Shown piece by piece: positions 41,752 to 52,732 of a stretch of DNA of 64,000 bases; the first letter of the stretch is position 1; each line of letters starts with the position of its first letter. The translations under genes were made by a program, and so were the position numbers. The notes beneath the pieces are model-generated. The model had not been told where the DNA came from. It saw nothing but the letters and a program-made list of their open reading frames with translations, and searched no databases. Source of the DNA: Pelagibacterales bacterium SAG-MED05 (GTDB lineage Bacteria; Pseudomonadota; Alphaproteobacteria; Pelagibacterales; Pelagibacteraceae); NCBI GenBank assembly GCA_014654415.1, contig JACWDC010000006.1, positions 1 through 64,000 on the forward strand. Reading direction: 5' to 3'.

Positions 41752-42348
41752 ATGAATCATTTAAATTATACAGATTTTTATCAAGTTCCAAATCTTAAAT
41801 TTGATATAAAAAAATTAAGAAAAGATTTAGACTCCGTCTTAAAAAAAAAGGGTTTTGCTTCCCCTAAAGGTGTTTCAAATTTTGGAGCGATCCCTTTAAA
41901 TCAAATTCCAAACGATAAAGACTCCACAAAAGGTAACAATATAAGAGGTGTGTATTGGACTATTGCAGATGAAACCGGAAAAGAAGTTTCTAGAGATATT
42001 CCAATTGACGAATCTAAATATACAGAGCTTGTTCCAGAATTTCAAAATACATATTTCAATGAAGTGTATAAAACTTTGAAAAAAAATTTTAAACTAGGAA
42101 GAGTCAGACTTTTGCTTAAAGAACCAAGATCAACTTTAAGCTGGCATAAAGATCCCGAGCCAAGACTTCATATACCTATTATAACTAATTTAGGATGCTC
42201 AATGGTAATAGAAAATGTAGCTAAACATTTGCCTGCAGACGGCAATGTAACAATAACAAATAATACAAAATATCATAATTTTTTTAATGGAGGTGAACAA
42301 TCAAGAGTTCATTTAGTAGCCTGCGTTTTAGAAAATCCATTTAAATAG
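41752..42348 (+). CDS. Aspartyl/asparaginyl beta-hydroxylase-like 2OG/Fe(II) oxygenase
   Basis: SWHKDPEPRLHIPIITN (HxD, RxH) and KYHNFFNGGEQSRVHLV (distal H, R). Confidence 0.65.
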   Translation: MNHLNYTDFYQVPNLKFDIKKLRKDLDSVLKKKGFASPKGVSNFGAIPLNQIPNDKDSTKGNNIRGVYWTIADETGKEVSRDIPIDESKYTELVPEFQNTYFNEVYKTLKKNFKLGRVRLLLKEPRSTLSWHKDPEPRLHIPIITNLGCSMVIENVAKHLPADGNVTITNNTKYHNFFNGGEQSRVHLVACVLENPFK

Positions 42349-42349
42349 A

Positions 42350-42787
42350 TTGAAATCTTTATTTAAAAGAATTTGCATTGCTTCTGATCACGCAGGGTTT
42401 CAACTAAAAGAAGTTATAAAAACCACTTTAATTAATAAAAATATTTCAATAATTGATTTAGGCCCAATAGATAATAAATCTGTAGATTATCCTGATTATG
42501 CAAAAAAAGTATCAAATAGAGTTAAATCAAAAAAAAGCGATATTGGTATATTAGTTTGTGGTTCTGGTATTGGAATGTCTATAAGTGCTAATAAAACCAA
42601 AGGTATTAGAGCAGCAGTTTGCTATAATTCAAAATCAACAAGATTGTCTCGACAACATAATGATGCTAATATTATTTCTATAGGCTCAAGATTGACCAAA
42701 AAAAATACTGCCTTACAATTAATTACTATTTTTTTGGAAACTAAATTTGATGGTGGAAGGCATCTAAGAAGAGTTAAAAAAATATAA
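42350..42787 (+). CDS. rpiB: Ribose-5-phosphate isomerase B (TTG start)
   Basis: IASDHAGFQLKE, LVCGSGIGMSISANK, SRQHNDANI. Confidence 0.93.
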   Translation: MKSLFKRICIASDHAGFQLKEVIKTTLINKNISIIDLGPIDNKSVDYPDYAKKVSNRVKSKKSDIGILVCGSGIGMSISANKTKGIRAAVCYNSKSTRLSRQHNDANIISIGSRLTKKNTALQLITIFLETKFDGGRHLRRVKKI

Positions 42788-44089
42788 ATGTCTACAGCAA
42801 TAAAGATTAATAAATTTGTAAATGATTTTTTTAAATCAAGTTTAAAAGATTCAGATAAAGAACTTTATGAGTCTGTTAAAAATGAATTTTCAAGACAACA
42901 AAATCATGTTGAACTTATAGCGTCTGAAAATATAGTTTCAAAAGCAGTTTTAGAAGCACAAGGATCTGTGTTAACGAATAAATATGCCGAAGGATATCCT
43001 GGCAAAAGATATTATGGAGGATGTGAGCATGTTGATTTATCTGAGTCATTGGCAATAGATCGAGCAAAAAAATTATTTAATTGTAACTTTGCTAATGTTC
43101 AACCACATTCTGGTGCTCAAGCAAATGGCGCTGTATATTTAGCTTTAATTAAACCTGGTGATACAATATTGGGCATGAGCTTAAATTCAGGTGGACACCT
43201 TACTCATGGAGCAAAACCAGCTCAGTCAGGAAAATGGTTTAACGCAATTCATTATGATGTCGATAAAGAAACAGGTTTAATTGACTATGAAAATGTAGAA
43301 AAATTAGCAATTGAAAATAAACCAAAATTAATAATTGCAGGGGGAAGTGCGTATTCAAGAGTAATAGATTTTAAAAAATTTAGAGATATTTGTGACAAAG
43401 TTAATGCTTATTTTTTGGTAGACATGGCTCATTTTTCTGGTCTTGTTGCAGGTGGAGTTTATCCTAACCCCACAAAATATGCTGATGTAGTTACTTCAAC
43501 TACTCATAAAGTTTTGCGAGGACCAAGAGGAGGGATCATACTTACTAATAACGAAGAGTTAATAAAAAAATTTAATAGTGCTATTTTTCCAGGACTTCAA
43601 GGAGGTCCACTAATGCATGTTATTGCTGCTAAAGCTGTTTGTTTTAAAGAAGCTTTATCAGATGAATTTAAGAATTACTCTAAGAATGTGATTAACAATG
43701 CAAAAATTTTATCAAATAAATTAATCGATAATGGTTTTAAAATATTTTCTGGAGGAACCGACACCCATTTGATGCTTGTAGATCTAAGAGATTTTAATGT
43801 CACTGGAAAAGAAACTGAAGCAGCTTTAGTGCGCTCAAATATAACTTGTAATAAAAATGGAATTCCTTTTGACACAGAAAGTCCAATGGTAACATCTGGA
43901 ATTAGATTAGGAACACCTGCGTGTACCACTAGAGGATTTGGTCCAAATGAATTTAGTTTAATAGCTGATTTAATTTCAAAAGTCGTTAATGGGTTAAGTA
44001 AAAATCGTGAAAATAACTCATTAATAGAAAAAGAAGTTCAAAAAGAGGTGGTTGATCTTTGTGCTTCTTTCCCTATATATAGTGATTAA
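42788..44089 (+). CDS. glyA: Serine hydroxymethyltransferase
   Basis: [37 protein letters not shown]. Confidence 0.98.
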   Translation: MSTAIKINKFVNDFFKSSLKDSDKELYESVKNEFSRQQNHVELIASENIVSKAVLEAQGSVLTNKYAEGYPGKRYYGGCEHVDLSESLAIDRAKKLFNCNFANVQPHSGAQANGAVYLALIKPGDTILGMSLNSGGHLTHGAKPAQSGKWFNAIHYDVDKETGLIDYENVEKLAIENKPKLIIAGGSAYSRVIDFKKFRDICDKVNAYFLVDMAHFSGLVAGGVYPNPTKYADVVTSTTHKVLRGPRGGIILTNNEELIKKFNSAIFPGLQGGPLMHVIAAKAVCFKEALSDEFKNYSKNVINNAKILSNKLIDNGFKIFSGGTDTHLMLVDLRDFNVTGKETEAALVRSNITCNKNGIPFDTESPMVTSGIRLGTPACTTRGFGPNEFSLIADLISKVVNGLSKNRENNSLIEKEVQKEVVDLCASFPIYSD

Positions 44090-44107
44090 TTACAAATAAA
44101 TAACTAT

Positions 44108-44569
44108 ATGCTTTGTCCGTTTTGTAGAGAAAAAGATACTTCAGTGGTTGACTCTAGACCTTGTGAGGAAGGATCAGCTGTTAGAAGAAGAAGACTATGC
44201 ACTTGTCACGGGGGAATGAGGTTTACAACATTTGAGAGGATACAATTTCAAGAGCTTACTGTAATTAAAACAAATGGAAAGAGAGAGCCTTTTGATAGAG
44301 AAAAAATTTCAAAGTCAGTAAGAATAGCAACTAGAAAAAGACCAATAGACTCAGAAACTATAGAAAATTTTATTTCAAAAATAGTTATGAAAGTAGAAGG
44401 TCTTGGAGAGAGTGAAGTTCCAACTCCGAAAATCGGAAAATTTGTAATGGAAGGTTTGTCTTATTTAGATAAAGTTGCCTATGTTCGTTTTGCTTCAGTG
44501 TATAAGAATTTTAAAGAAGCAAAAGATTTTGAGCAGTTTCTAGGCGATTTAGATGAAAACAAATCATAA
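44108..44569 (+). CDS. nrdR: Transcriptional repressor NrdR
   Basis: [30 protein letters not shown]-cone domain. Confidence 0.95.
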   Translation: MLCPFCREKDTSVVDSRPCEEGSAVRRRRLCTCHGGMRFTTFERIQFQELTVIKTNGKREPFDREKISKSVRIATRKRPIDSETIENFISKIVMKVEGLGESEVPTPKIGKFVMEGLSYLDKVAYVRFASVYKNFKEAKDFEQFLGDLDENKS

Positions 44570-45623
44570 TTATTTCTTAAAATTAGCTTTTAATCTAGCA
44601 AAGATTAATCTTGGCAAGACAAGTTTTAATCCCTCTGTAGGTTGTGTTGTTGTAAAAAATAACTCTGTGATATCATCTGGTTATACCGCTATAAAAGGAA
44701 GACCTCATGCAGAATTTAATGCTTTGAGTTTTAAAAAAAATTTTAGAAATTCTGATTTATATGTAACTATGGAACCTTGTACTCACTATGGAGTCACACC
44801 GCCATGTACAAATTTAATTAGTAAAAAAGGTATAAAACGTGTTTTTTTTTCTTTCAATGATAAAGACAAAAGAACAGCAAAAAAATCAAAGGAAAAGTTA
44901 AGTAAAAAAAAAATTAAAGTTTACAAAAAATCAAATAAAGATTTTAAAGATTTTTACCAAAGTTATTTTTTAACTAAAAAAAATACTATACCATTTGTAG
45001 ACGCAAAAATAGCCACTTCAAAAGATTATCTTACGATAAATAAAAGATCTAAATGGATTACGAATTCACAATCTAGAAATCGTGCTCATTTGATAAGATC
45101 AGAATATGATGCAATTATTTCTACTTCCAAATCAATTAATAATGACAACTCTTTACTTAATTGTCGCTTAAGGGGTTTTGATAATAATAGACCAGACGTA
45201 GTTATTATAGATTTAAATTTAAAGATTAAAAAAGGACTTAATATATTTAAAAAAATTGGTAAAAGGAAGATCTCAATTGTCACCTCTGTATCTAAAGGTA
45301 AAAAGATTTTTTATTTGAAAAAAAGGGGGATTAAAATTATTTCAATTAAATCTTTAGATAGTAAAAATGACTTTATTAATTTATTTAAAATTTTAAAAAA
45401 ATATGCTTATAATAGAATTTTAATTGAAAGTGGTTTAATTTTTTTAGAAAAATTAATAAAAAATAAGTTAATATTTAATCTATATATGTTTAAATCATCT
45501 ACTAGTTTAGGAAATAATGGTAAAAATAATATATCAAGTAATTTTATTAAAAAACTTAAATTAAAAAAAAAAATAAATGTTAACTTATATGGAGATGAAC
45601 TTTTTAAAATTAAAATTAAATAA
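44553..45623 (+). CDS. ribD: Bifunctional riboflavin deaminase/reductase
   Basis: [22 protein letters not shown] zinc motif. Confidence 0.93.
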   Translation: MKTNHNYFLKLAFNLAKINLGKTSFNPSVGCVVVKNNSVISSGYTAIKGRPHAEFNALSFKKNFRNSDLYVTMEPCTHYGVTPPCTNLISKKGIKRVFFSFNDKDKRTAKKSKEKLSKKKIKVYKKSNKDFKDFYQSYFLTKKNTIPFVDAKIATSKDYLTINKRSKWITNSQSRNRAHLIRSEYDAIISTSKSINNDNSLLNCRLRGFDNNRPDVVIIDLNLKIKKGLNIFKKIGKRKISIVTSVSKGKKIFYLKKRGIKIISIKSLDSKNDFINLFKILKKYAYNRILIESGLIFLEKLIKNKLIFNLYMFKSSTSLGNNGKNNISSNFIKKLKLKKKINVNLYGDELFKIKIK

Positions 45624-46222
45624 TGTTTAACGGGATTGTATATAGTCAGGGAGTTGTAAAAAATATTAGAAAAAGCTCAAGATATGTATCGGGAAGTCTT
45701 GTAATTGAGATAGCTTCAAATATTAAATTTAAGAAATCAGATATTGGTGAATCAGTGTGTTGTAATGGAGTTTGTTTAACCTTAATAAAAATTAAAAAAA
45801 AGTCATTTTTATTTTATCTATCAAAGGAAACACTTAGTAGGTCTAATTTTAAATATGCTAAAATCGGTAACCTTATAAATATTGAAAAGTCTTTACTAAA
45901 TGGACAAAAAATTTCAGGTCACTATGTTCAAGGTCATGTTGATTCTACCGCAAAAGTAAAAAAAATATCCATAGTAGATAAGACTTGGATAATAAGGTTG
46001 AAATTAGAAAATAGACAATTAAATAAATATCTAATTGAAAAAGCTTCTATTTCTATTAATGGTGTGTCTTTAACACTTTCAAGAGTTGTTAAGGGATATT
46101 TTGAAATTAATGTAATTCCTCATACTTTAAAACTTACTAACTTAAAGAATTTGAAAAACCAAAATATTGTAAACGTAGAATTAGATATTTTTGGAAAATA
46201 TATAATGAAATTATCTAGTTAA
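45623..46222 (+). CDS. ribE: Riboflavin synthase alpha chain
   Basis: [40 protein letters not shown]. Confidence 0.93.
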   Translation: MFNGIVYSQGVVKNIRKSSRYVSGSLVIEIASNIKFKKSDIGESVCCNGVCLTLIKIKKKSFLFYLSKETLSRSNFKYAKIGNLINIEKSLLNGQKISGHYVQGHVDSTAKVKKISIVDKTWIIRLKLENRQLNKYLIEKASISINGVSLTLSRVVKGYFEINVIPHTLKLTNLKNLKNQNIVNVELDIFGKYIMKLSS

Positions 46223-47283
46223 TGAAAAAAAAAGCATTTTCACAAATAAAGGAAATCTTGCGCGATGCTAAAAAGGGCAAAATGTTTATTCTTGTTGATG
46301 ATGGAGACCGTGAAAATGAAGGTGATTTGGTTATTCCTGGCTCGAAGTGTAATTCGAAAAATATTAATTTTATGGCTATGCATGGAAGAGGTTTAATTTG
46401 TTTGGCTCTTACTACCAAAAAAGTTAAAAAATTAAACTTACCATTAATGTCATCAATCAATAAATCTAGAACTCAAACTGCTTTTACAATTTCTATTGAG
46501 TCTAAAACAGGTGTAACAACTGGAATCTCTGCACATGACAGAGCTAAAACCATTAAAGTTGCAATTAAACCTAGTTCAAACAGATACAGTATTGTTTCTC
46601 CAGGCCATGTATTTCCTTTGGTCGCAAAAGATGGTGGTGTTCTCGAAAGAGCAGGCCATACTGAAGCATCGGTAGATATATCTAAATTAGCAAAATTAAA
46701 TCCTAGCGCTGTTATTTGTGAAGTTATGAATGAAGATGGGACAATGGCACGTTATAAAGATTTAATTATTTTTGCAAAAAAACATCGATTAAAAATTGCA
46801 AAAATTGAAGATTTGATTTCTCACAGGTTAAGAAATGAAAAATTAATTAAGTGTATTTCAAACAAAAAAATTAAAATTAAAAAATTTGGAAGTTTTGATT
46901 TAAAAACCTTTAAAAATAAATTGGATGGATCAGAACATTACGCTATAACAAAAGGTAAATTTAGTAAAAATAAAGCTTCGCGGGTAAGAGTTATATCTAC
47001 AAATGTCTTGAATAGTTTCTTTAACTTTAATAAGGACATTTTTAAAAGCTCTTTAAAGCATCTTAGTAAGTTCAATAATTTTGCTTTAATTCTTATTAAA
47101 GGAACTAATCTCAATCCAACTTCATCTGAAAATAACAAAATATTAAGATATTACGGCATAGGAGCACAAATAATTAAAGAACTAAAAATTAAAAACATGA
47201 TATTAGTTTCAAGAACAAAAAAACGTATTATTGCTCTAAAAGGCTATGGTATAAAAATTGCTAAACAAGAGATTATCAAATGA
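46222..47283 (+). CDS. ribB: 3,4-dihydroxy-2-butanone 4-phosphate synthase fused to a degenerate GTP cyclohydrolase II-like domain (RibBX-type)
   Basis: DDGDRENEGDLVIPGSK, GHVFPLVAKDGGVLERAGHTEASVD; C-terminal domain lacks Cys zinc ligands. Confidence 0.92.
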   Translation: MKKKAFSQIKEILRDAKKGKMFILVDDGDRENEGDLVIPGSKCNSKNINFMAMHGRGLICLALTTKKVKKLNLPLMSSINKSRTQTAFTISIESKTGVTTGISAHDRAKTIKVAIKPSSNRYSIVSPGHVFPLVAKDGGVLERAGHTEASVDISKLAKLNPSAVICEVMNEDGTMARYKDLIIFAKKHRLKIAKIEDLISHRLRNEKLIKCISNKKIKIKKFGSFDLKTFKNKLDGSEHYAITKGKFSKNKASRVRVISTNVLNSFFNFNKDIFKSSLKHLSKFNNFALILIKGTNLNPTSSENNKILRYYGIGAQIIKELKIKNMILVSRTKKRIIALKGYGIKIAKQEIIK

Positions 47284-47684
47284 AAAAAAATCCTAGAATT
47301 TTAATTGTAAGATCAAAATATAATGACACTAAAGATATGGAAACTATGGCTCATTCGGTGTTTGAAGGAAATGAAGAAAATCAAGAATTTGAATACTTCA
47401 CAATAGTAGTTGATGGTGCTTTTGAAATACCTGTTACTATTGCCAAAAATATAAATAAGTTTGATGGTTTTATTGCAATTGGTATTATAATCAAAGGTGA
47501 AACTCCTAATTTTAGTTTAATTTCTCAAGCTATTACAAATGGTTTAATGGAACTCTCAATATCTAGCAAAAAACCAATTGGTAATGCTGTTTTAACTTGC
47601 TTAACAAAAAAACAAGCTAAAGAAAGAATGTTTAAAGGTGAAGAAGCAGCAAAGGCAGTTATTAATGTTTTAAGACAGAATTAA
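47280..47684 (+). CDS. ribH: 6,7-dimethyl-8-ribityllumazine synthase
   Basis: VDGAFEIPVTIAKN, IAIGIIIKGETPNFSLIS; terminal gene of rib cluster. Confidence 0.9.
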   Translation: MKKNPRILIVRSKYNDTKDMETMAHSVFEGNEENQEFEYFTIVVDGAFEIPVTIAKNINKFDGFIAIGIIIKGETPNFSLISQAITNGLMELSISSKKPIGNAVLTCLTKKQAKERMFKGEEAAKAVINVLRQN

Positions 47685-47698
47685 AAATAAAGTTTTAG

Positions 47699-48100
47699 AT
47701 GATTTCACGAAATAATAAAATACACTCTAGTCCTAGAATTAAAGTTATTCAAAAAATTTATGGATCTTTGATGAATCCAGATGAAGAAATTATTTATCCA
47801 AAAAGCCAGTATAAAAAATATATTAAAGATGTTGTTTCTGGAACATTAGAGAGAACTGAATTAATTGAAGAAACTATTATTAAATATCTTGATAAAGATA
47901 TAAATTTAAAAAAAACAGATAAATTATTAAAAATAATTTTATTTTCTGCTGTTTTTGAACTTATGTTCAAACACAGCACACCAAAAAATGTTGTTATTAG
48001 TGAATATATTCGAGCATCGGAATTCTTTTTGGAAAAAGCCCAGATAAACTATCTGAATGCTATTTTAGATAAGCTATCAAAGCTCTTAAGAAAAGACTGA
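47699..48100 (+). CDS. nusB: Transcription antitermination factor NusB
   Basis: ILFSAVFELMFKHSTPKNVVISEYIRASEFF; downstream of ribH. Confidence 0.88.
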   Translation: MISRNNKIHSSPRIKVIQKIYGSLMNPDEEIIYPKSQYKKYIKDVVSGTLERTELIEETIIKYLDKDINLKKTDKLLKIILFSAVFELMFKHSTPKNVVISEYIRASEFFLEKAQINYLNAILDKLSKLLRKD

Positions 48101-48180
48101 TTTACAGACATTTTTCCCTTTATAAATGATAAGTTTAACTTGCCTTTTTAAAAAATTTTTGGCATTTATCGCTTTAAATT

Positions 48181-50283
48181 ATGAATAATTATTTAGAACT
48201 ATTATATTTAATATCATTTACAGGAATTCTTGCAGTTGCGTATAGTTATTTATTATCAGGTCAAATTCTTTCTTCAAGTCCAGGCAATAATAGAATGCAA
48301 GAAATAGCCGAAGCAATCCAAATAGGTGCTAAGGCTTATCTAAACCGTCAATACAAAACAATTGCTGTTGTTGGTGTCATTGTATTAGGAATTGTAACAT
48401 ATTTTTTTAGTTACTTAGTCGGCTTAGGATATTTTATAGGAGCATTTTTATCGGGAGTAGCTGGATATGTAGGAATGTTAATTTCCGTAAAAGCTAATGT
48501 GAGAACAGCAGAAGCATCAAGAAAAAGTCTACAAGCTGGTTTAACAATAGCTTTTAAATCAGGAGCAATAACTGGACTATTGGTTGCTGGATTAGCTCTA
48601 TTAGCTATAACAATTTATTATATAATTTTAATTAAATTACAAATAGAAAGCAGAGAAATCATAAATGCTTTAGTAGCTCTAGGTTTTGGAGCTTCGTTAA
48701 TTTCAATTTTTGCTCGATTGGGCGGTGGTATATTTACAAAAGGTGCTGATGTTGGTGCTGATTTAGTTGGTAAAGTAGAAGCTGGTATTCCAGAAGATGA
48801 TCCAAGAAATCCTGCGGTAATTGCTGACAATGTTGGGGATAATGTTGGTGACTGTGCAGGAATGGCTGCAGATTTATTTGAAACATACGCAGTAACCATT
48901 GTTGCTACTATGGTTCTTTCATCAATTTTCTTTCCGACAGATTATAACTTAATGATTTACCCATTAGCTATTGGAGGATCTTGTATTATTACATCTATTA
49001 TAGGAACCTGGTTTGTAAAATTAGGTAAAAGCAAAAATATAATGGGTGCTCTTTACAAAGGTTTTGTAGTTACGGCAATAACATCTTTGTTAATTTTATA
49101 TCCTGTAACCGACTCAATATTAGGAATGGATGAAATTTATAATAATAAAGAAAAAAGCTTTTCAGGATTAAATCTTTATATTTGTGGAGTAGTTGGATTT
49201 GTAATTACAGGCTTGTTAATTTGGATCACAGAATATTATACGGGAACAAATTATAGACCAGTTCAATCAGTAGCTAAGTCTTCAATAACTGGACACGGAA
49301 CAAATGTTATCCAAGGATTAGCTGTTTCAATGGAAGCAACAGCAATACCAGCGTTAATAATAGTTGCAGGAATTTTATATACAAATGATTTAGCTGGCCT
49401 TTACGGAATTGCAATAGCAGTGACAGCCATGTTAGCCTTAACAGGAATGGTTGTTGCTCTAGACGCTTATGGGCCAGTCACCGATAATGCTGGAGGAATA
49501 GCAGAAATGTCCAAACTTCCTAAAAATGTTAGAAAAACTACTGATGCACTTGATGCAGTAGGAAATACAACAAAAGCAGTAACAAAAGGTTATGCTATTG
49601 GATCAGCTGGGCTAGGGGCTCTAGTCTTATTTGCAGCGTATACAGAAGATATAAAATATTTTTCTACAGTTAAAGGTTCTGCATTAGAAGGTGTAAATGT
49701 AACTTTCGATCTATCGAATCCCTTCGTTGTAGCAGGACTTTTGATAGGCGGAATGCTTCCTTATTTGTTTGGCTCAATGGGTATGCAAGCAGTTGGACGA
49801 GCCGGCGGGGCTGTAGTAATCGAGGTAAGAAGACAATTTAAAAAAATACCTGGAATCATGAAAGGAAAAAGAAAACCTGATTATGGAAAATTAGTTGACC
49901 TACTTACTAAGGCAGCGATAAAAGAAATGATCATCCCTTCTTTACTTCCAGTTTTATCTCCAATTATTTTATATTTTATAATACTTCAAATAGGTGGACT
50001 TGAAGCTGCTCTTTCTTCTTTAGGTGCCATGTTGCTTGGAGTTATAATTACCGGATTATTTGTAGCCGTATCAATGACAGCAGGTGGTGGAGCATGGGAT
50101 AATGCCAAAAAATACATTGAGGATGGAAATTTTGGAGGCAAAGGATCTGAAGCTCATAAGTCGGCAGTTACTGGCGATACAGTTGGAGATCCTTATAAAG
50201 ATACAGCTGGACCAGCAGTAAATCCAATGATTAAAATCACTAATATAGTAGCGCTTTTATTATTATCAGTTATTGCTCACTAA
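48181..50283 (+). CDS. hppA: Membrane-bound proton-pumping pyrophosphatase, K+-independent type predicted
   Basis: [60 protein letters not shown] motif. Confidence 0.97.
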   Translation: MNNYLELLYLISFTGILAVAYSYLLSGQILSSSPGNNRMQEIAEAIQIGAKAYLNRQYKTIAVVGVIVLGIVTYFFSYLVGLGYFIGAFLSGVAGYVGMLISVKANVRTAEASRKSLQAGLTIAFKSGAITGLLVAGLALLAITIYYIILIKLQIESREIINALVALGFGASLISIFARLGGGIFTKGADVGADLVGKVEAGIPEDDPRNPAVIADNVGDNVGDCAGMAADLFETYAVTIVATMVLSSIFFPTDYNLMIYPLAIGGSCIITSIIGTWFVKLGKSKNIMGALYKGFVVTAITSLLILYPVTDSILGMDEIYNNKEKSFSGLNLYICGVVGFVITGLLIWITEYYTGTNYRPVQSVAKSSITGHGTNVIQGLAVSMEATAIPALIIVAGILYTNDLAGLYGIAIAVTAMLALTGMVVALDAYGPVTDNAGGIAEMSKLPKNVRKTTDALDAVGNTTKAVTKGYAIGSAGLGALVLFAAYTEDIKYFSTVKGSALEGVNVTFDLSNPFVVAGLLIGGMLPYLFGSMGMQAVGRAGGAVVIEVRRQFKKIPGIMKGKRKPDYGKLVDLLTKAAIKEMIIPSLLPVLSPIILYFIILQIGGLEAALSSLGAMLLGVIITGLFVAVSMTAGGGAWDNAKKYIEDGNFGGKGSEAHKSAVTGDTVGDPYKDTAGPAVNPMIKITNIVALLLLSVIAH

Positions 50284-50284
50284 T

Positions 50285-50752
50285 TTATTTTCTACTTCCG
50301 TACATTTTTGCTTTAAGGCTTGATAAGAAAGACTCAACAAAACTTCTTTTACTCAATTCATTTTTGGTTTCTTTTTCACTAAATGCTATTTTATTAATAT
50401 AATCTTTATCATAGATTTTTTTAAATTTTAAAATACCAAATTTATCAAATTGTAGTACTAAAGTATTATTACTTTTTAAGACATGCTGACCTAATTTATG
50501 ATATTTTCCTTTACTTAAATTTCTTTCTATATAAATCCAAAAATCATCATCATTAATCGATTTAGCATGAGGTTGGCCTATAATTTTAATTACATCATTT
50601 TTATTGGTGGTATTTACGATTAATTGATCGGATCTATTTTTAAGAAACACTATTCCATGATTTTTGGAAGGTTCTTCTAATTGACAACCTAGTAAAAAAA
50701 TGAATAAAACTATAAACAAACTATTAAAATGATTTTTAAACCAAAAAAACAT
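50285..50752 (-). CDS. bamE: Outer membrane assembly lipoprotein BamE/SmpA family
   Basis: Lipobox FLLGCQ; TTNKNDVIKIIGQPHAKSINDDDFWIYIERN. Confidence 0.8.
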   Translation of the reverse strand: MFFWFKNHFNSLFIVLFIFLLGCQLEEPSKNHGIVFLKNRSDQLIVNTTNKNDVIKIIGQPHAKSINDDDFWIYIERNLSKGKYHKLGQHVLKSNNTLVLQFDKFGILKFKKIYDKDYINKIAFSEKETKNELSKRSFVESFLSSLKAKMYGSRK

Positions 50753-50773
50753 AATTATAATCTTTACAATACA

Positions 50774-51226
50774 ATGCTATATTTGTCTCGTAATATATTT
50801 TTTTATAGTAAAATTAAGTTGCAAGATACATTTGAAACTAGAGTATATCTAATTTTTTTTCATTTTTCTATTATATTAATGATATTTAAAAATAAAAAAA
50901 TCAATTTTTCTCAACAAAATTACGATGACCTTTTTCATTGTATAGAAAATGATTTACGTGAATTAGGTTTTGGAGATGTAAGCGTTAATAAAAAAATGAA
51001 AAATATGAATAAAATTTTTTATGATATTTTGTTAAAAATCAACAAATCAAATGATGACTTTATTATTAATAAAGATTTAATTTTAAAGTATTTTGAATAT
51101 TTAAGAGAATCAAACTTTGATAAATATGACCTTTTTGCTGAATATTTTACAAAATTTTATCATTTTTGTTTTGAATTAAACCCTAAAACTATGATAAAAG
51201 ATGCCATAAATTTTAAGGTAACATAA
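50774..51226 (+). CDS. Ubiquinol-cytochrome c chaperone (CBP3-like)
   Basis: [51 protein letters not shown]; syntenic between bamE and rpmF-plsX; start ATG chosen at 50774. Confidence 0.75.
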   Translation: MLYLSRNIFFYSKIKLQDTFETRVYLIFFHFSIILMIFKNKKINFSQQNYDDLFHCIENDLRELGFGDVSVNKKMKNMNKIFYDILLKINKSNDDFIINKDLILKYFEYLRESNFDKYDLFAEYFTKFYHFCFELNPKTMIKDAINFKVT

Positions 51227-51399
51227 TGGCTGTTCCAAAAAGAAAAACATCATTTTCGAAAAAAAAAATGAGAAGGTCTCATCATAGGCTTTCTTCGGTT
51301 AATATAGTAGAAGATAAAAAAAGTGGTGAATATAAACTTTCACATCACGTGGATTTAAAATCCGGATACTATAACGGAAAAAAGATATTAGATATATAA
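51226..51399 (+). CDS. rpmF: 50S ribosomal protein L32 (57 aa, absent from ORF track)
   Basis: [57 protein letters not shown]. Confidence 0.95.
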   Translation: MAVPKRKTSFSKKKMRRSHHRLSSVNIVEDKKSGEYKLSHHVDLKSGYYNGKKILDI

Positions 51400-51408
51400 T
51401 CGATTAAA

Positions 51409-52446
51409 ATGGAAAAAAAAATTACTATTGCTATTGATGCAATGGGAGGTGAAAATGCACCAGAAAAAAATATAGAAGGTTTAAATATTTTTTTAAAAAA
51501 GAATAAGTCTAAAAAAGATTTTATAATTCATTTGTATGGTAATAAAAAATTAATAGATCATGAAATTTCAAAATTAAATATTAAAAATAATTTAATAAAG
51601 GTGATCCATACAGAAGGTGTAGTGTCAGATGAGGAAACACCTTTGACAGCAATTAAAAATTCAAAAAATACTAGCATGTGGAACTCAATAAAAGCTCAAG
51701 TTGATGGAGATGCAGATATTAGTCTATCAGCAGGTAACACTGGAGTTCTTTTTGTTATTTCTAAAATGATTCTGAAAATGATGAAAGAAGTAAGCAAACC
51801 TGCCTTAGCAGGATTGTGGCCTAGTAAAAAAGGAATGAGTGTAGTTTTAGATTTAGGAGCAAATATTGAATGTAATGAAAAAAATTTGATCGATTTTTCA
51901 GAAATGGGTTCAGCTTTATATAAATCAATTTTTCCTGAACAAAAACCAAATGTTGCACTTTTAAATATAGGCTCCGAGGAGATTAAAGGAACTGAAGTAT
52001 TAAAAAAAACATACTCAGAATTAAAGAATTTAAGTGATGATGAGAATTTTATTTTTAAAGGGTATATAGAAGGGAATAAAATAATGGATGGTGAAAGCAA
52101 TGTAATAGTAACAGATGGATTTACTGGTAACATAGCTCTTAAAACAGCGGAAGGAACTGCGAAATTTCTAACGGATAGTTTAAGAAAAGCCTTATCTGAA
52201 AATATATTTTCAAAGTTATCTATAATATTTTCTTATTTTTCATTAAAGAAGTTCAAATCAGAACTAGATCCAAGAAAGTACAATGGTGCAATATTTTTAG
52301 GTTTAAACGGCCCTGTGGTTAAGAGTCATGGAAATACAGATGCTATTGGTTTTTATCATTCAATTAATTTATGTTATAAAATAATAAAGGGTAATTTAAT
52401 GCATCAAATAAAGAATAATTTAAGTCACTTGGATGCCAAAGACTAA
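51409..52446 (+). CDS. plsX: Phosphate acyltransferase PlsX
   Basis: IAIDAMGGENAPE, SLSAGNTGVLF, VVTDGFTGNIALKTAEG. Confidence 0.96.
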   Translation: MEKKITIAIDAMGGENAPEKNIEGLNIFLKKNKSKKDFIIHLYGNKKLIDHEISKLNIKNNLIKVIHTEGVVSDEETPLTAIKNSKNTSMWNSIKAQVDGDADISLSAGNTGVLFVISKMILKMMKEVSKPALAGLWPSKKGMSVVLDLGANIECNEKNLIDFSEMGSALYKSIFPEQKPNVALLNIGSEEIKGTEVLKKTYSELKNLSDDENFIFKGYIEGNKIMDGESNVIVTDGFTGNIALKTAEGTAKFLTDSLRKALSENIFSKLSIIFSYFSLKKFKSELDPRKYNGAIFLGLNGPVVKSHGNTDAIGFYHSINLCYKIIKGNLMHQIKNNLSHLDAKD

Positions 52447-52732
52447 AAAAACTCAATTAACCAAAAAAGATATTTCAAAAAAAATAAACTTAGAAATTGG
52501 ACTATCAAAATCCTATGCTAATAAAATTACTGATAATTTAATATTCATATTAAAAGATTTGATTAAAAATAAAGAAATAAATATTAAAAATTTTGGTTCT
52601 TTCAAAATTGTGAAAAAAAAAGAAAGGATTGGACGAAATCCTAAAAATAATAAAACTTATCTTATTGAAGCAAGAAAATCTTTAAGTTTTAAAATTTCAA
52701 AGAATTTAAATAATAAAATTAATAATATATAA
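52433..52732 (+). CDS. ihfA: HU/IHF family DNA-binding protein
   Basis: LTKKDISKKINLEIGLSKSYA...IKNFGSFKIVKKKERIGRNPK. Confidence 0.88.
   Translation: MPKTKKTQLTKKDISKKINLEIGLSKSYANKITDNLIFILKDLIKNKEINIKNFGSFKIVKKKERIGRNPKNNKTYLIEARKSLSFKISKNLNNKINNI

Noticed and set aside
42300-42800. Glycine riboswitch upstream of glyA
   Set aside because: glyA starts immediately after the rpiB stop; no space for a leader element.
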